The notes under the pieces are model-generated. The model was given only the letters and a program-made list of their open reading frames with translations, searched no databases and was not told the DNA's origin. Positions 9,125 to 16,555 of a stretch of DNA of 30,691 nucleotides are shown piece after piece. The position numbers and the translations under genes are program-made. Origin of the DNA: a virus; the IMG/VR virus record IMGVR_UViG_3300037961_001128, positions 1-30,691 of that record; one strand, 5' to 3'. Position 1 is the stretch's first letter, and every line of letters starts with the position of its first letter.

Positions 9125-9599
9125 GATATTAGGAACATACGGAAGCAATATAGAAACATACCTTAGTTTAGAAGAAAAAAGAATAAATACATCAGTTGTA
9201 GAAAACAAAGTAAGATATTTATTCAAGTTTATTAATGATATGACTGGGGCTGTTAAGTATGCGTATGGAACTAAAGGAACAACAAATGAAAGATATGTAA
9301 AAAACACCTTTACGCACAACACTTCTGAAAATATATTCACTGGTAATATTAATTTTAAACCTTACGGATTTTGGAAATACGAGGTTTATGAAATAACATG
9401 GAATGGTTCGGTTGCTGTGAATGATACAAACGCTCCTAATTCTGAAACAGAAACATTGACAGTCAATGATAATAACGGAGTTGTAAGAGGTAAAGTAGAA
9501 GAAGGAAAATTATATATACAAGAAACATCAGGACAAGAACAGGTGAAATACACAAAATATGAACCAAGTTCATCAACAAATTATTTATATACAAATTAA
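9123..9599 (+). CDS. Hypothetical virion protein, 158 residues
   Basis: The start codon overlaps copy 2 of the TATTTCCTTT motif, so its mRNA would be leaderless or the motif is not a simple promoter. The protein alternates charged and aromatic strands (VRYLFKFINDMTGAVKYAYG, then FWKYEVYEITWNG) and looks like a two-sheet beta protein. Its short C-terminal tail includes KLYIQETSGQEQVKYT. I recall similar proteins in structural modules of Bacteroidota phages but cannot name a function. It may be a virion surface or neck component. Neighbours are small structural genes and a lectin-like protein. Confidence 0.55.
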   Translation: MILGTYGSNIETYLSLEEKRINTSVVENKVRYLFKFINDMTGAVKYAYGTKGTTNERYVKNTFTHNTSENIFTGNINFKPYGFWKYEVYEITWNGSVAVNDTNAPNSETETLTVNDNNGVVRGKVEEGKLYIQETSGQEQVKYTKYEPSSSTNYLYTN

Positions 9600-9602
9600 A
9601 TT

Positions 9603-9878
9603 ATGGATACTACACAAGAATTACTAGGAGAACAATTAGGAAAAGGCGGTATAGAAATCGTTGTATCAGGAACTGGAGCAGTCAGTGGAAAGAATTGTTA
9701 TGCAGTTGCATTTCCAATAGAAACTACAGTCACGAATTTAGATACTGGAAGCAGTGTTTCGGGTACAGACACAAACTTACATCAAACTTATGCAGCTGGA
9801 ACTACTCTGTTTCTTAACTTTACAGCAATAACAATCAGTTCAGGATTAGCATTAATATACAAGAATAATACCCTATAA
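9603..9878 (+). CDS. Small beta-rich protein, probable virion component
   Basis: 91 residues with little charge and many Thr, Ser and Gly, including GIEIVVSGTGAVSGKNCYAV and a C-terminal TLFLNFTAITISSGLALIY. This reads as a single small beta-sandwich, as in head decoration or fibre-associated proteins. It overlaps the next gene by one base (TAATG), so both are likely translated together. It resembles the protein at 29333 in style but I see no clear sequence match. No named family recognised. Confidence 0.45.
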   Translation: MDTTQELLGEQLGKGGIEIVVSGTGAVSGKNCYAVAFPIETTVTNLDTGSSVSGTDTNLHQTYAAGTTLFLNFTAITISSGLALIYKNNTL

Positions 9879-10591
9879 TGAAACTAGGACTTACAAATTC
9901 TTTAAGTAGGTATTTGAGCGGAGCATGGGCACCAAACAATCTATCAGGATTACAGGCTTGGTTTCAAAAAGACACTGCTATATTAGAAAGTGATGGTTCT
10001 AGGGCTGAAGATGGGGAAAATGTGACTCAGTGGTCTGACCAGAGTGGTAATAATAACCACCTCACAGCGCCTGATAATTATTTCACATTTAATGAAGATA
10101 GTGGTGGGGTTGAAAGTGGAGATGCAGAAAACGATAAACTACATTTGACTAGTCAGATAAATTTTTCAGGACAATTTTCAATGTATTTAAGAGTTAAATT
10201 TAGTACATTCAGTTCTGGTGCTACAGATTTGTTTTTTTACGATAAGGATTCAAGTAGTCAAGATTTTTTTAGGGTGCAAAGTACAAGTGAAATAAGGGGA
10301 AAAATCAACAATAGTGCAAAAATAGGGTTCAGTACCACAATAGAAACAGGAACTTACTACAATATTGGTGTTGAAAGAGATGGAACAAACAGAGTGGTTG
10401 TATATTTGAACGGGAGTGGATTAACACAAATCACGACAACTGGATATGAAGCTGGTGTTGTTAGTGGAACATTAGATATTGATGCAATTGGAGGAAGTTT
10501 AGATGGTATAATTAAGGAAGTTGTAATCACAAATAGTGCATTGTCTAGTTCTGACCGCTCTAATTTACAAACATATTTGAACAAATTATAA
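9878..10591 (+). CDS. LamG/concanavalin A-like lectin domain protein
   Basis: 237 residues. Residues about 18-60 carry the phrase NNLSGLQAWFQKDTAI followed by VTQWSDQSGNNNHLTAP, the classic opening of LamG-type jelly-roll domains in marine phage and Bacteroidota proteins. The remainder alternates strands (FSMYLRVKFSTF, YYNIGVERDG, RVVVYLNGSG) and ends with a typical IKEVVITNSALSSSDRSNLQTYL helix. It probably binds glycans and may decorate the capsid or tail so that the particle sticks to host polysaccharide. It lies just upstream of the portal gene, between structural genes. Fold call is strong by pattern; binding target is unknown. Confidence 0.75.
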   Translation: MKLGLTNSLSRYLSGAWAPNNLSGLQAWFQKDTAILESDGSRAEDGENVTQWSDQSGNNNHLTAPDNYFTFNEDSGGVESGDAENDKLHLTSQINFSGQFSMYLRVKFSTFSSGATDLFFYDKDSSSQDFFRVQSTSEIRGKINNSAKIGFSTTIETGTYYNIGVERDGTNRVVVYLNGSGLTQITTTGYEAGVVSGTLDIDAIGGSLDGIIKEVVITNSALSSSDRSNLQTYLNKL

Positions 10592-12705
10592 TGGATAAGA
10601 TTTTAAATATAAACTTAGAAACACAAACAGCGCCAAAAGTTATTGAAAACATATCTAAGGATTGGATTGAGTATGGTACAGAAAACTGGAACAACTTATA
10701 CCCTCAATTTCTTATAGATTTATATTACAATTCTAGTACTCATGCGGCAATCATAAACGCAACCGCTGATATGATAGCTGGAGAAGGTATAATAGTTGAG
10801 GAAAACGATAATCTTGATGTTGATGTTAAGTTAAAAAGGTTCATATCAAACGCAAATAGTAATGAAACATTACATGAGGTTATTAAGAAACTAGCATTTG
10901 ACTATAAATTACAGGGGGGATTTGCTATCAACATTATATGGAATCAAGCAAGAACAGAAATCGCTGAAATCTACCATGTACCAGTTGAAAGAATTAGAGC
11001 TGGGAAACCAAACGCTCTAGGAAGGGTTGAATGTTATTATGTGTGTAGTGATTGGAATAACACTAGGAAAAATAAGCCTATGAAAGTTCCAGCATTCAAC
11101 ACAAACGACAGAACAAGTCCTAGTCAAATTTTGTATATGGGAACATATAGTCCTAATATGGATATTTATTATACTCCTGATTACACAGCGGCTTGTAATT
11201 GGGCTTTAATTGACCAGAGAGTAGCTGAGTTTCATTTATCTAATATAGAGAATGGATTCAGTGGTTCATATTTTATTAGTTTTGCGAATGGTATACCTAC
11301 AGAACAAGAAAGATTTCAAATAGAAAATAGTATAAAAAATAAATTTACTGGAGCAAAGGCGAGTGGAAAGTTTGTTTTGACATTTTCAGACGACCAAACT
11401 AAAACACCAACAATCACACCAATAGCAGTAGCAAACGCAGACAAGCAATATCTAGCTTTACAGGAACTTTTGGTACAGAATATACTAACAGGTCATAGAG
11501 TCACTTCACCGATGCTTATGGGTATTAAAAACGATACAGGGCTCGGTAATAACGCTGAAGAATTAAACAGCGCGTTTGAAGTGTATCTAAATACAGTCAT
11601 AAAACCATACCAACAAACTATCTTAAAAGCATTAAATAAGATTTTTGATATTAATAACATTGCTTTACCGATAGAATTTATACAGAACAAACCTATCACA
11701 TCTAAATTTACAATTGAAGATATGAAAGAGGTTATGACTACAGAGGAAATTAGAGAGGAATTAGGATTACCACCATTAGAAACAGGTGAGGAAGTTGGTT
11801 TTGCTAAAGTTGGAAGTATGATAACAGATGGTATAGAATTACCTTTGTTTGACACAATAGAAGAAGCAGAAGCGGAAGCTGAAAAGATGGGTTGTAAAGG
11901 TCATCACATACATTCACAAGATGGTAAAGAGTATTACATGCCTTGTACTGACCATGAAACAATAAAAAGTTTAGATTTGAAAGATTGTGGGTGCAAGGAA
12001 GAATTTATAACACCGAATCCATGTCAAGATGGTTATGAGCCATACGGTCATAAAATAAAAGATGGTAGGAAAGTTCCTAATTGTGTTCCTATTGAAAATG
12101 AGTTAGATAAATTTCTAGCACAACATGGGGAAATAATAGATGAAAATGATTGGGGGCTGTTATCTGATGAAATAGTTGAAGATGAGCATGAAGATTTTGA
12201 TTTTGAACACGAATTAAACGATATATACAATTATGAGTTTGCAAGGGTAGGTGAAAGTAAAGCAGACAGAAAATCGGAACAAGACGGACAAGATAAGGAA
12301 TCTAATTTATACAAAGTTCGTTATGAGTATGCAACAGGAAGAACATCAGATAGTAGTAGAGAGTTTTGTAAAAAAATGTTAAGGTCTGGAAAAGTATATC
12401 GTAAGGAAGATATTATAGGACAAAAACATAGTTTGAGTAATATAAAATGTAATCCAGGATTTGGACCCAGAGGAGCAAACAAATACAATGTATGGTTATA
12501 CAAAGGAGGAAAGAATTGTGGACATTTTTGGAGAAGAAAAATATATTTTTACAAACTAGGTGAAGCAACTGGTACAAAAATTAATCAAGCTACGGATATT
12601 ATAGGTACGGTGGAAGCAAGGTCTAGAGGGTTTTATCCAAAAGCAAACGATAGTAAAGTAAGTAGAATACCTTATAACATGCCGAATAGAGGCGGATTAA
12701 AATAA
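10591..12705 (+). CDS. Portal protein with Cys-rich linker and conserved C-terminal domain
   Basis: 704 residues, long for a siphovirus portal. Residues 1 to about 400 are portal-like: DLYYNSSTHAAIINATADMI near the start, then EIYHVPVERIRAG, and the NNAEELNSAFEVYLNTVIKP helix that corresponds to the stem/crown region. Residues about 430-500 hold a Cys/His-rich linker (GCKGHHIHSQDGKEYYMPC, CGCKEEF, CQDGYEPYGHK, VPNCVP). Residues about 570-650 form a separate domain with LYKVRYEYATG, SREFCKKM, VYRKEDI and NPGFGPRGANKYNVWLYKGG. I have seen that last domain in other Bacteroidota phages but know no function. The portal is the dodecameric DNA gate of the capsid. Confidence 0.8.
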   Translation: MDKILNINLETQTAPKVIENISKDWIEYGTENWNNLYPQFLIDLYYNSSTHAAIINATADMIAGEGIIVEENDNLDVDVKLKRFISNANSNETLHEVIKKLAFDYKLQGGFAINIIWNQARTEIAEIYHVPVERIRAGKPNALGRVECYYVCSDWNNTRKNKPMKVPAFNTNDRTSPSQILYMGTYSPNMDIYYTPDYTAACNWALIDQRVAEFHLSNIENGFSGSYFISFANGIPTEQERFQIENSIKNKFTGAKASGKFVLTFSDDQTKTPTITPIAVANADKQYLALQELLVQNILTGHRVTSPMLMGIKNDTGLGNNAEELNSAFEVYLNTVIKPYQQTILKALNKIFDINNIALPIEFIQNKPITSKFTIEDMKEVMTTEEIREELGLPPLETGEEVGFAKVGSMITDGIELPLFDTIEEAEAEAEKMGCKGHHIHSQDGKEYYMPCTDHETIKSLDLKDCGCKEEFITPNPCQDGYEPYGHKIKDGRKVPNCVPIENELDKFLAQHGEIIDENDWGLLSDEIVEDEHEDFDFEHELNDIYNYEFARVGESKADRKSEQDGQDKESNLYKVRYEYATGRTSDSSREFCKKMLRSGKVYRKEDIIGQKHSLSNIKCNPGFGPRGANKYNVWLYKGGKNCGHFWRRKIYFYKLGEATGTKINQATDIIGTVEARSRGFYPKANDSKVSRIPYNMPNRGGLK

Positions 12706-12710
12706 AAAAA

Positions 12711-13247
12711 ATGAATAAAAAAGAAAAATTTTACAAGAACCTTAGTGAGTTCAACATACAAAAACCTGAAGTAGAGAAGGTTGAATTAAAAGATGTTAAA
12801 ACACTAGACAAAATCTTAAGAGATAGTGACAAATTAATACAAACTCACATTAAACAAGAAGCAAAATATAGAAAATCTTTTATTGAAGTAGAAAATTTGA
12901 CAAAAGAAGTACAAGAACTAGATAAAAATCTCGATAAATTTGAAAAGGAAGAAAAAGATTTACTGAAAAAACATGATAAGGAGAGAAAAGTTGCTTCAGA
13001 TAAAAGGATAAAAGCTAACGAATTGTTGCAAAAAAGTGATACTAAATTAGTAAAAGCTTTTCAAAAAATGAATGATGATGAAGATGCAGCAATAAAAGTA
13101 CAAACACAAATAAAAGGAGCAATAAACAATTTAGAAAATAATATTAAAACATTCCAAAACGCTGCTAAAGCATTAGGAGTTGATGTAAATGTAGATAAAT
13201 ACACATCAATGGTAAATAAATTGAGAAATAAACAAGATTTAGTATAA
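12711..13247 (+). CDS. Coiled-coil protein, possible virion or assembly factor
   Basis: 178 residues, highly charged (Lys, Glu, Asp) with almost no Gly or Pro. Long helical heptads run from about residue 25 to 160 (for example VENLTKEVQELDKNLDKFEK). This indicates a rod-like coiled coil. It lies between portal and connector genes, so a role in head assembly or an internal virion protein is plausible. A second scaffold cannot be excluded, since the 6659 gene is only a predicted scaffold. No family recognised. Confidence 0.5.
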   Translation: MNKKEKFYKNLSEFNIQKPEVEKVELKDVKTLDKILRDSDKLIQTHIKQEAKYRKSFIEVENLTKEVQELDKNLDKFEKEEKDLLKKHDKERKVASDKRIKANELLQKSDTKLVKAFQKMNDDEDAAIKVQTQIKGAINNLENNIKTFQNAAKALGVDVNVDKYTSMVNKLRNKQDLV

Positions 13248-13249
13248 AC

Positions 13250-13825
13250 ATGGCAAATTACATACTATTTATATCAGAAAACAAACTTAAAGACAGTACA
13301 GCTCTAGGCGGTAATGTTGATAATGAGTTCATTCTCCCGTACTTAAAAGTTGCACAGAAGAAGTATATAGAAACGAAACTAGGAACGGATTTGTTTGTTA
13401 AGCTACAGAATGATATAAGTGGAAGTAGTTTATCTGGTGTGTATCAAACTCTCGTTGATGACTATATACAAGACGCTCTAGTCCACTGGGCTTTTTATGA
13501 GTGTTTACCATTTCTTAGAGTAAGGGTTTCTAACAATGGTATTGGTGTGAAAACTAGTGAAAACCTTGAAAGTATGAGTCAAGAGGATATGAGTAGTCTT
13601 AGAGAGGAGATTAGAAATACAGCTGAGTTTTATACTGAAAGACTTGTAGATTATATAAGACATAATACATCTAGTTATCCGGAATACAACACAAATACAG
13701 GTCCTGATGTTAGTCCAACAAAAAATGTGTATTATTCAGGAATGAATATTGAAAGAGCAACGATGAAAGATAGGGGTGGAATGATTACGCTAGATGACTT
13801 TTTAACACCAGATTTGAACCCTTAA
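13250..13825 (+). CDS. Head-tail connector (adaptor) protein
   Basis: 191 residues. The N-terminus (LGGNVDNEFILPYLKVAQKK followed by YIETKLGTDLFVKLQNDI) matches the helical adaptor proteins of Bacteroidota phages, related to the gp6/gp15-type connectors and the family I know as DUF6712. The mid-section DDYIQDALVHWAFYECLPFL is a typical second helix. The adaptor ring sits under the portal and links it to the neck, and the gene accordingly lies one gene after the portal. It ends in TAATG, overlapping the next small ORF. Family assignment is from memory of the pattern. Confidence 0.65.
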   Translation: MANYILFISENKLKDSTALGGNVDNEFILPYLKVAQKKYIETKLGTDLFVKLQNDISGSSLSGVYQTLVDDYIQDALVHWAFYECLPFLRVRVSNNGIGVKTSENLESMSQEDMSSLREEIRNTAEFYTERLVDYIRHNTSSYPEYNTNTGPDVSPTKNVYYSGMNIERATMKDRGGMITLDDFLTPDLNP

Positions 13826-13938
13826 TGAGAAAAAATTACAAACCAAAAGCTAAGAACGAAACAGCTTTGAAAAAATATATACAAAGTGCCGATAAGAACA
13901 GCAACAAAGGACACCGCAGAAACAATACTAGTAAATAG
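13825..13938 (+). CDS. Small basic ORF, 37 residues
   Basis: Starts in the TAATG of the connector gene and encodes a Lys/Arg/Asn-rich peptide (MRKNYKPKAKNETALKKY and so on). Its 3' half overlaps the holin-like gene at 13886 in another frame by 53 bases. Coupling to the upstream stop favours real translation, and it could serve to bring ribosomes to the overlapping GTG start. A function as a protein is not evident. Confidence 0.35.
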   Translation: MRKNYKPKAKNETALKKYIQSADKNSNKGHRRNNTSK

Positions 13939-14059
13939 TTCTGTAATTGGTTTTACAACCTTTGCAGAAATAGAAATGGTATTGAAAATATTGTTATTAG
14001 TATTGACCATTGGTTATACTATTAACAGGTGGTATTCACACTATAAAAAAAATAAATAA
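13886..14059 (+). CDS. Holin-like small membrane protein (GTG start)
   Basis: 57 residues if translated from GTG at 13886; the frame closes upstream at a TGA (13868-13870). The protein runs PIRTATKDTAETILVNSSVI, then one hydrophobic helix (MVLKILLLVLTIGYTI, about residues 32-47), then a basic tail (NRWYSHYKKNK). I recall very similar small proteins next to phage endolysins in Bacteroidota phages. One membrane helix, basic C-terminus and location two genes before the M15 peptidase suggest a holin or holin-like protein that opens the inner membrane. The GTG start and overlap with the previous ORF make it easy to miss. It ends in TAATG, joined to the next tiny ORF. Confidence 0.6.
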   Translation: MPIRTATKDTAETILVNSSVIGFTTFAEIEMVLKILLLVLTIGYTINRWYSHYKKNK

Positions 14060-14145
14060 TGAAACTAATTTGTAATTTTTTATATTACATATCTAACGGA
14101 AAGATATGTTTTGGAGCGTGTAAAACTAATTGTAAAAAAAAATAA
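14059..14145 (+). CDS. Tiny Cys-rich peptide, 28 residues
   Basis: The start sits in the stop of the holin-like gene and its own stop overlaps the start of the peptidase (TAATG on both sides). The peptide has a hydrophobic N-terminal half (ICNFLYYISN) and a Cys-spaced second half (ICFGACKTNCKKK), with four Cys in all. The double coupling in a lysis cassette supports real translation. A small membrane-attached lysis accessory is conceivable. Nothing firmer can be said. Confidence 0.4.
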   Translation: MKLICNFLYYISNGKICFGACKTNCKKK

Positions 14146-14531
14146 TGACGCTAAAATATTTTAAATATTCAGAATTTGATAGTCCAGACCAACGGGGTTC
14201 TGGTAAACACATGAGTAATGAGTTCATGCAAATGTTAGATGACGCTCGTGGATTAGCTGAAATACCTTTTGTAATAACCAGTGGGTATAGAACAGAAGCC
14301 TATCAAGATGATTTGACAAGACGCGGGTATAAAACTGCTAAAAAAGGAACATCACCACATTTGAAAGGGGTTGCCGCTGATATTGCATGTACTAATAGTA
14401 GAGATAGATGGATAATTATCAACGCTCTAGTGTTAGCAGGTTTTTCAAGAATAGGTATCGCAGACACATTTATTCATGTAGATTTGTCTACTTATGAAGG
14501 ACATAGACAAAATGTTATTTGGACATATTAA
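14145..14531 (+). CDS. Endolysin, peptidase M15 family
   Basis: 128 residues, a single catalytic domain without a cell-wall binding part. The metal site of D-Ala-D-Ala/L-Ala-D-Glu type M15 peptidases is clear: SPHLKGVAADI gives His72 and Asp79, and FIHVD gives His111. The substrate-site phrase VITSGYRTEAYQDDL is also typical. It cleaves peptide stems of peptidoglycan to release progeny. Short, unfused M15 endolysins are common in phages of Gram-negative hosts. It follows the holin-like gene and precedes another small membrane protein, forming a lysis cassette. Confidence 0.88.
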   Translation: MTLKYFKYSEFDSPDQRGSGKHMSNEFMQMLDDARGLAEIPFVITSGYRTEAYQDDLTRRGYKTAKKGTSPHLKGVAADIACTNSRDRWIIINALVLAGFSRIGIADTFIHVDLSTYEGHRQNVIWTY

Positions 14532-14548
14532 CTAAATTTTTATATATT

Positions 14549-14704
14549 ATGGAATTATCAAGTATCGACTGGACTACATTGATTTGGAGTCTTATTGCAA
14601 TCTTTGAAGTTATTGTTAGATTAACACCAACGGAAAAAGATAACTCATTATTAAACAAAGTTATTTGGTTCATAGACAAGATTGTACCGAACAAAATCAA
14701 GTAA
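14549..14704 (+). CDS. Small membrane protein, lysis-cassette type
   Basis: 51 residues from ATG 14549, which I prefer because it lies behind an A/T-rich leader and clear of the endolysin; an earlier ATG at 14519 would overlap it. A hydrophobic helix (TTLIWSLIAIFEVIVRL) is followed by LTPTEKDNSLLNKVIWFIDK and a basic end. I recall this TPTEKDNS phrase in many small phage proteins from Bacteroidota. It could be a second holin or antiholin, or a spanin-like partner. It overlaps the next gene by one base. Confidence 0.6.
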   Translation: MELSSIDWTTLIWSLIAIFEVIVRLTPTEKDNSLLNKVIWFIDKIVPNKIK

Positions 14705-15423
14705 TGAAAACAAATCGTTTCCGATTAAAACCTCACGAGATTAATTGGTTGCTGAAAGCTAGAAAACAGAAGGGTTCTAATGTCCTAGTCATAGGGGACT
14801 TACATGAGCCTTTCTGTTTAGATGCTTACTTAGATTTTTGTAAAGAACAATACGAAAAATTTGGTTGTCAGGAAGTCGTGTTTATCGGTGATATCATAGA
14901 CAATCATTACTCCAGTTATCATGAAACAAATCCAGATGGAATGTCTGGTGGTGATGAACTAGAACTAGCAATTAAAAGGATATCAAGGTGGTATAAAGCC
15001 TTCCCCAAGGCAACAGTCATCATCGGTAATCATGACCGCATGGTTATGAGGAAAAGTCAAACAGGTAATATACCTAAAAAGTGGATAAAATCATATCAGG
15101 AAGTATTAGAGGTTCCTAACTGGGTGTTCACTGAGCGTTATGTAAAAGACAATATTCAATACATACATGGTGAGGGTGGAACAGCACGGACAAAATGTAG
15201 GGCTGATATGATGAATACTATACAAGGGCACTTACATACACAATGTTATACAGAACATTATGTCGGAATGAATTACAGAGTGTTCGGTTCACAAGTTGGT
15301 TGTGGTATTAATCACGAATCCTATGCAATGGCCTACGCAAAATATGGTAAAAAACCAGCAATCGGCTGTATGGTTGTGTTAAAAAATGGTGAAATACCTA
15401 TCAATTTATTGATGGATTTATAA
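14704..15423 (+). CDS. Calcineurin-like metallophosphoesterase
   Basis: 239 residues from ATG 14704, chosen because it overlaps the previous stop (TAATG). An earlier in-frame ATG at 14665 would overlap that gene by 40 bases. All five metal motifs are present in order: GDLH (Asp32, His34), GDIIDNH (Asp63, Asp66), GNHD (Asn109, His110, Asp111), His155 and GHLH (His176, His178). The enzyme family hydrolyses phosphoesters, including nucleotides, RNA and DNA ends. The substrate here is unknown. It is the last gene before the non-coding stretch that carries the first early-type promoter. Confidence 0.85.
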   Translation: MKTNRFRLKPHEINWLLKARKQKGSNVLVIGDLHEPFCLDAYLDFCKEQYEKFGCQEVVFIGDIIDNHYSSYHETNPDGMSGGDELELAIKRISRWYKAFPKATVIIGNHDRMVMRKSQTGNIPKKWIKSYQEVLEVPNWVFTERYVKDNIQYIHGEGGTARTKCRADMMNTIQGHLHTQCYTEHYVGMNYRVFGSQVGCGINHESYAMAYAKYGKKPAIGCMVVLKNGEIPINLLMDL

Positions 15424-15589
15424 CAAAATCTATACATTTTCTTAATTTTCTTAATTTTTTTTTGACCATTCTACTAGGTTAAAATAAAAAAATATTCGTT
15501 TTTTTTAAAAAAAATTGTTAAAAATTGTTGTTGTATATAATTTTTTATATATTTGTTCCATTATTAACCATAAAATAAAAATTAAAAAA
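15424..15589. other. Intergenic region between late and early genes
   Basis: The longest gene-free stretch in the window (166 bases). It contains a tandem ATTTTCTTA repeat (15436-15444 and 15445-15453), a weak A/T hairpin with a TTCG loop near 15486-15508, and the first early-type promoter. It separates the metallophosphoesterase from the early genes. No origin-like iterons seen. Confidence 0.6.
15516..15555 (+). promoter_or_regulatory. Bacteroidota-type promoter P1
   Basis: Ends in TATATTTG (15548-15555), a perfect TAnnTTTG -7 box of Bacteroidota. TTG at 15525-15527 lies 20 bases upstream, a suitable -33 position. The 40-base element is nearly identical to P2 at 16262: TGTTAAAAA, six variable bases, then 25 bases differing at two positions. 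It is 35 bases before the next ATG. Confidence 0.75.
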
Positions 15590-15775
15590 ATGAATTACAA
15601 AACTAACAAAACTTACACTTGCAAAACCTACAACGACACACTAATAATCAAGGAATATACATATGGAAGATATGACAATCCAAATAAAATTACTGGAGGA
15701 TATGTAATATTTAATGGTAAGAGGGAGCACTGGAATGATGGTAAAATATACAACTTTATAGAGAATTGGTGTTAA
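15590..15775 (+). CDS. Small hypothetical protein, 61 residues
   Basis: First gene behind promoter P1. ATG 15590 is chosen because P1 lies 35 bases upstream; an upstream in-frame start (15515) would fall inside the promoter. The protein is rich in Tyr, Asn and Lys (YKTNKTYTCKTYNDTLIIKE, then GGYVIFNGKREHW) and looks like a small beta domain. No family recognised. Position directly after a strong host-type promoter suggests an early protein, possibly one acting on the host. Confidence 0.5.
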   Translation: MNYKTNKTYTCKTYNDTLIIKEYTYGRYDNPNKITGGYVIFNGKREHWNDGKIYNFIENWC

Positions 15776-15783
15776 GTAATACT

Positions 15784-16254
15784 ATGAATATATTTTACTT
15801 ACATAAAGACCCTGTACAAGCGCCTAGGTATTTATACAACAAACATTGTGTCAAAATGATACTAGAAACTGCTCAGATGTTATGTACAGCACACCACCAT
15901 TACGGACAGGGTGATAATGTTCCATACAAAGCAGCATATTACAACCACCCGAGTACAAAGTGGGCTAGAGAAAGCAAACAGAATTACAAATGGTTATATG
16001 ATTATTTCTTAAGTATTAACATAGAATACTTCACAAGATATAAAAAAATACACCAATCATATATCAAATGTAAAGACGCATTATCAAAACCACCAAAAGG
16101 CATACCGAACACTGGTTTTACACAACCTCCACAATGTATGCCAGACACACACAAAACGGAATGTAGTGTTGATGCGTATTGGAACTACTATATACATGAT
16201 AAAAACCATATCGCAAGAAATGACGAAATTAAATGGGAAAAACAACCACAATAA
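15784..16254 (+). CDS. Pyrimidine dimer DNA glycosylase-like protein
   Basis: 156 residues from ATG 15784. The opening MNIFYLHKDPVQAPRYLYNK followed by HCVKMILETAQMLCTAHHHY is a recurrent phage protein; I know it as related to the T4 endonuclease V/pyrimidine dimer glycosylase family (Pyr_excise). Conserved Trp/Tyr positions appear in STKWARESKQNYKWLYDYFL. If active it would excise UV damage, useful in sunlit surface water. The catalytic N-terminal Thr of T4 endonuclease V is not present after the Met, so activity is uncertain; it may be a divergent member with another role. Second gene of the P1 unit. Confidence 0.55.
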   Translation: MNIFYLHKDPVQAPRYLYNKHCVKMILETAQMLCTAHHHYGQGDNVPYKAAYYNHPSTKWARESKQNYKWLYDYFLSINIEYFTRYKKIHQSYIKCKDALSKPPKGIPNTGFTQPPQCMPDTHKTECSVDAYWNYYIHDKNHIARNDEIKWEKQPQ

Positions 16255-16261
16255 AAAAAAA

Positions 16262-16301
16262 TGTTAAAAACTCCAATTGTATAATATTTTTTATATATTT
16301 G
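16262..16301 (+). promoter_or_regulatory. Bacteroidota-type promoter P2
   Basis: Ends in TATATTTG (16294-16301) and repeats the P1 element: TGTTAAAAA at 16262, a different six-base spacer, then TTGTATA and a T-rich run into the -7 box. It is 35 bases before ATG 16336, exactly the P1 spacing. Confidence 0.75.
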
Positions 16302-16335
16302 CAATGTCAAACTAATATTAACTAAATTAAAAACA

Positions 16336-16542
16336 ATGTTCAAAATAACAAACAAACAAACAGGTTTCACACAATACAGAAACTCAAAGGAAACAGCTGA
16401 TTTTGTGTTCAAAAACAAATACTCTAATTACACAATAGAACAAATCACAGAGTATGACTTCACTAAATACACGGATATAGCATTGGGGGTACTTACAATG
16501 ACTTTATTCATAATACTATCATTTGCATTATTGCAATTCTAA
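16336..16542 (+). CDS. Small protein with C-terminal membrane helix
   Basis: 68 residues, first gene behind promoter P2. The N-terminal 45 residues are soluble (FKITNKQTGFTQYRNSKETA); the last 22 or so form a membrane helix (IALGVLTMTLFIILSFALLQ) with almost no tail, as in tail-anchored proteins. No family recognised. An early membrane protein could affect host envelope functions or superinfection, but that is speculation. Confidence 0.5.
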   Translation: MFKITNKQTGFTQYRNSKETADFVFKNKYSNYTIEQITEYDFTKYTDIALGVLTMTLFIILSFALLQF

Positions 16543-16555
16543 AACTAAAAAAACT

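Noticed and set aside
14519-14548. Earlier ATG for the small membrane protein
   Set aside because: It overlaps the endolysin end and adds residues not fitting the family start; ATG 14549 follows a typical A/T-rich leader.
14531-14551. Possible third TAnnTTTG promoter before the small membrane protein
   Set aside because: The sequence has a similar T-rich run but ends TATATATTATGG without TTTG, and lies directly on the start codon.
14665-14703. Earlier start for the metallophosphoesterase
   Set aside because: It overlaps the previous gene by 40 bases; ATG 14704 sits on the TAATG junction used throughout this genome.
15486-15508. A/T hairpin with TTCG loop as a terminator
   Set aside because: The stem is A-T only and too weak; I only mention it in the intergenic entry.
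15515-15589. Earlier in-frame start for the first P1 gene
   Set aside because: It would put the start inside promoter P1, and the added residues are translated promoter sequence.
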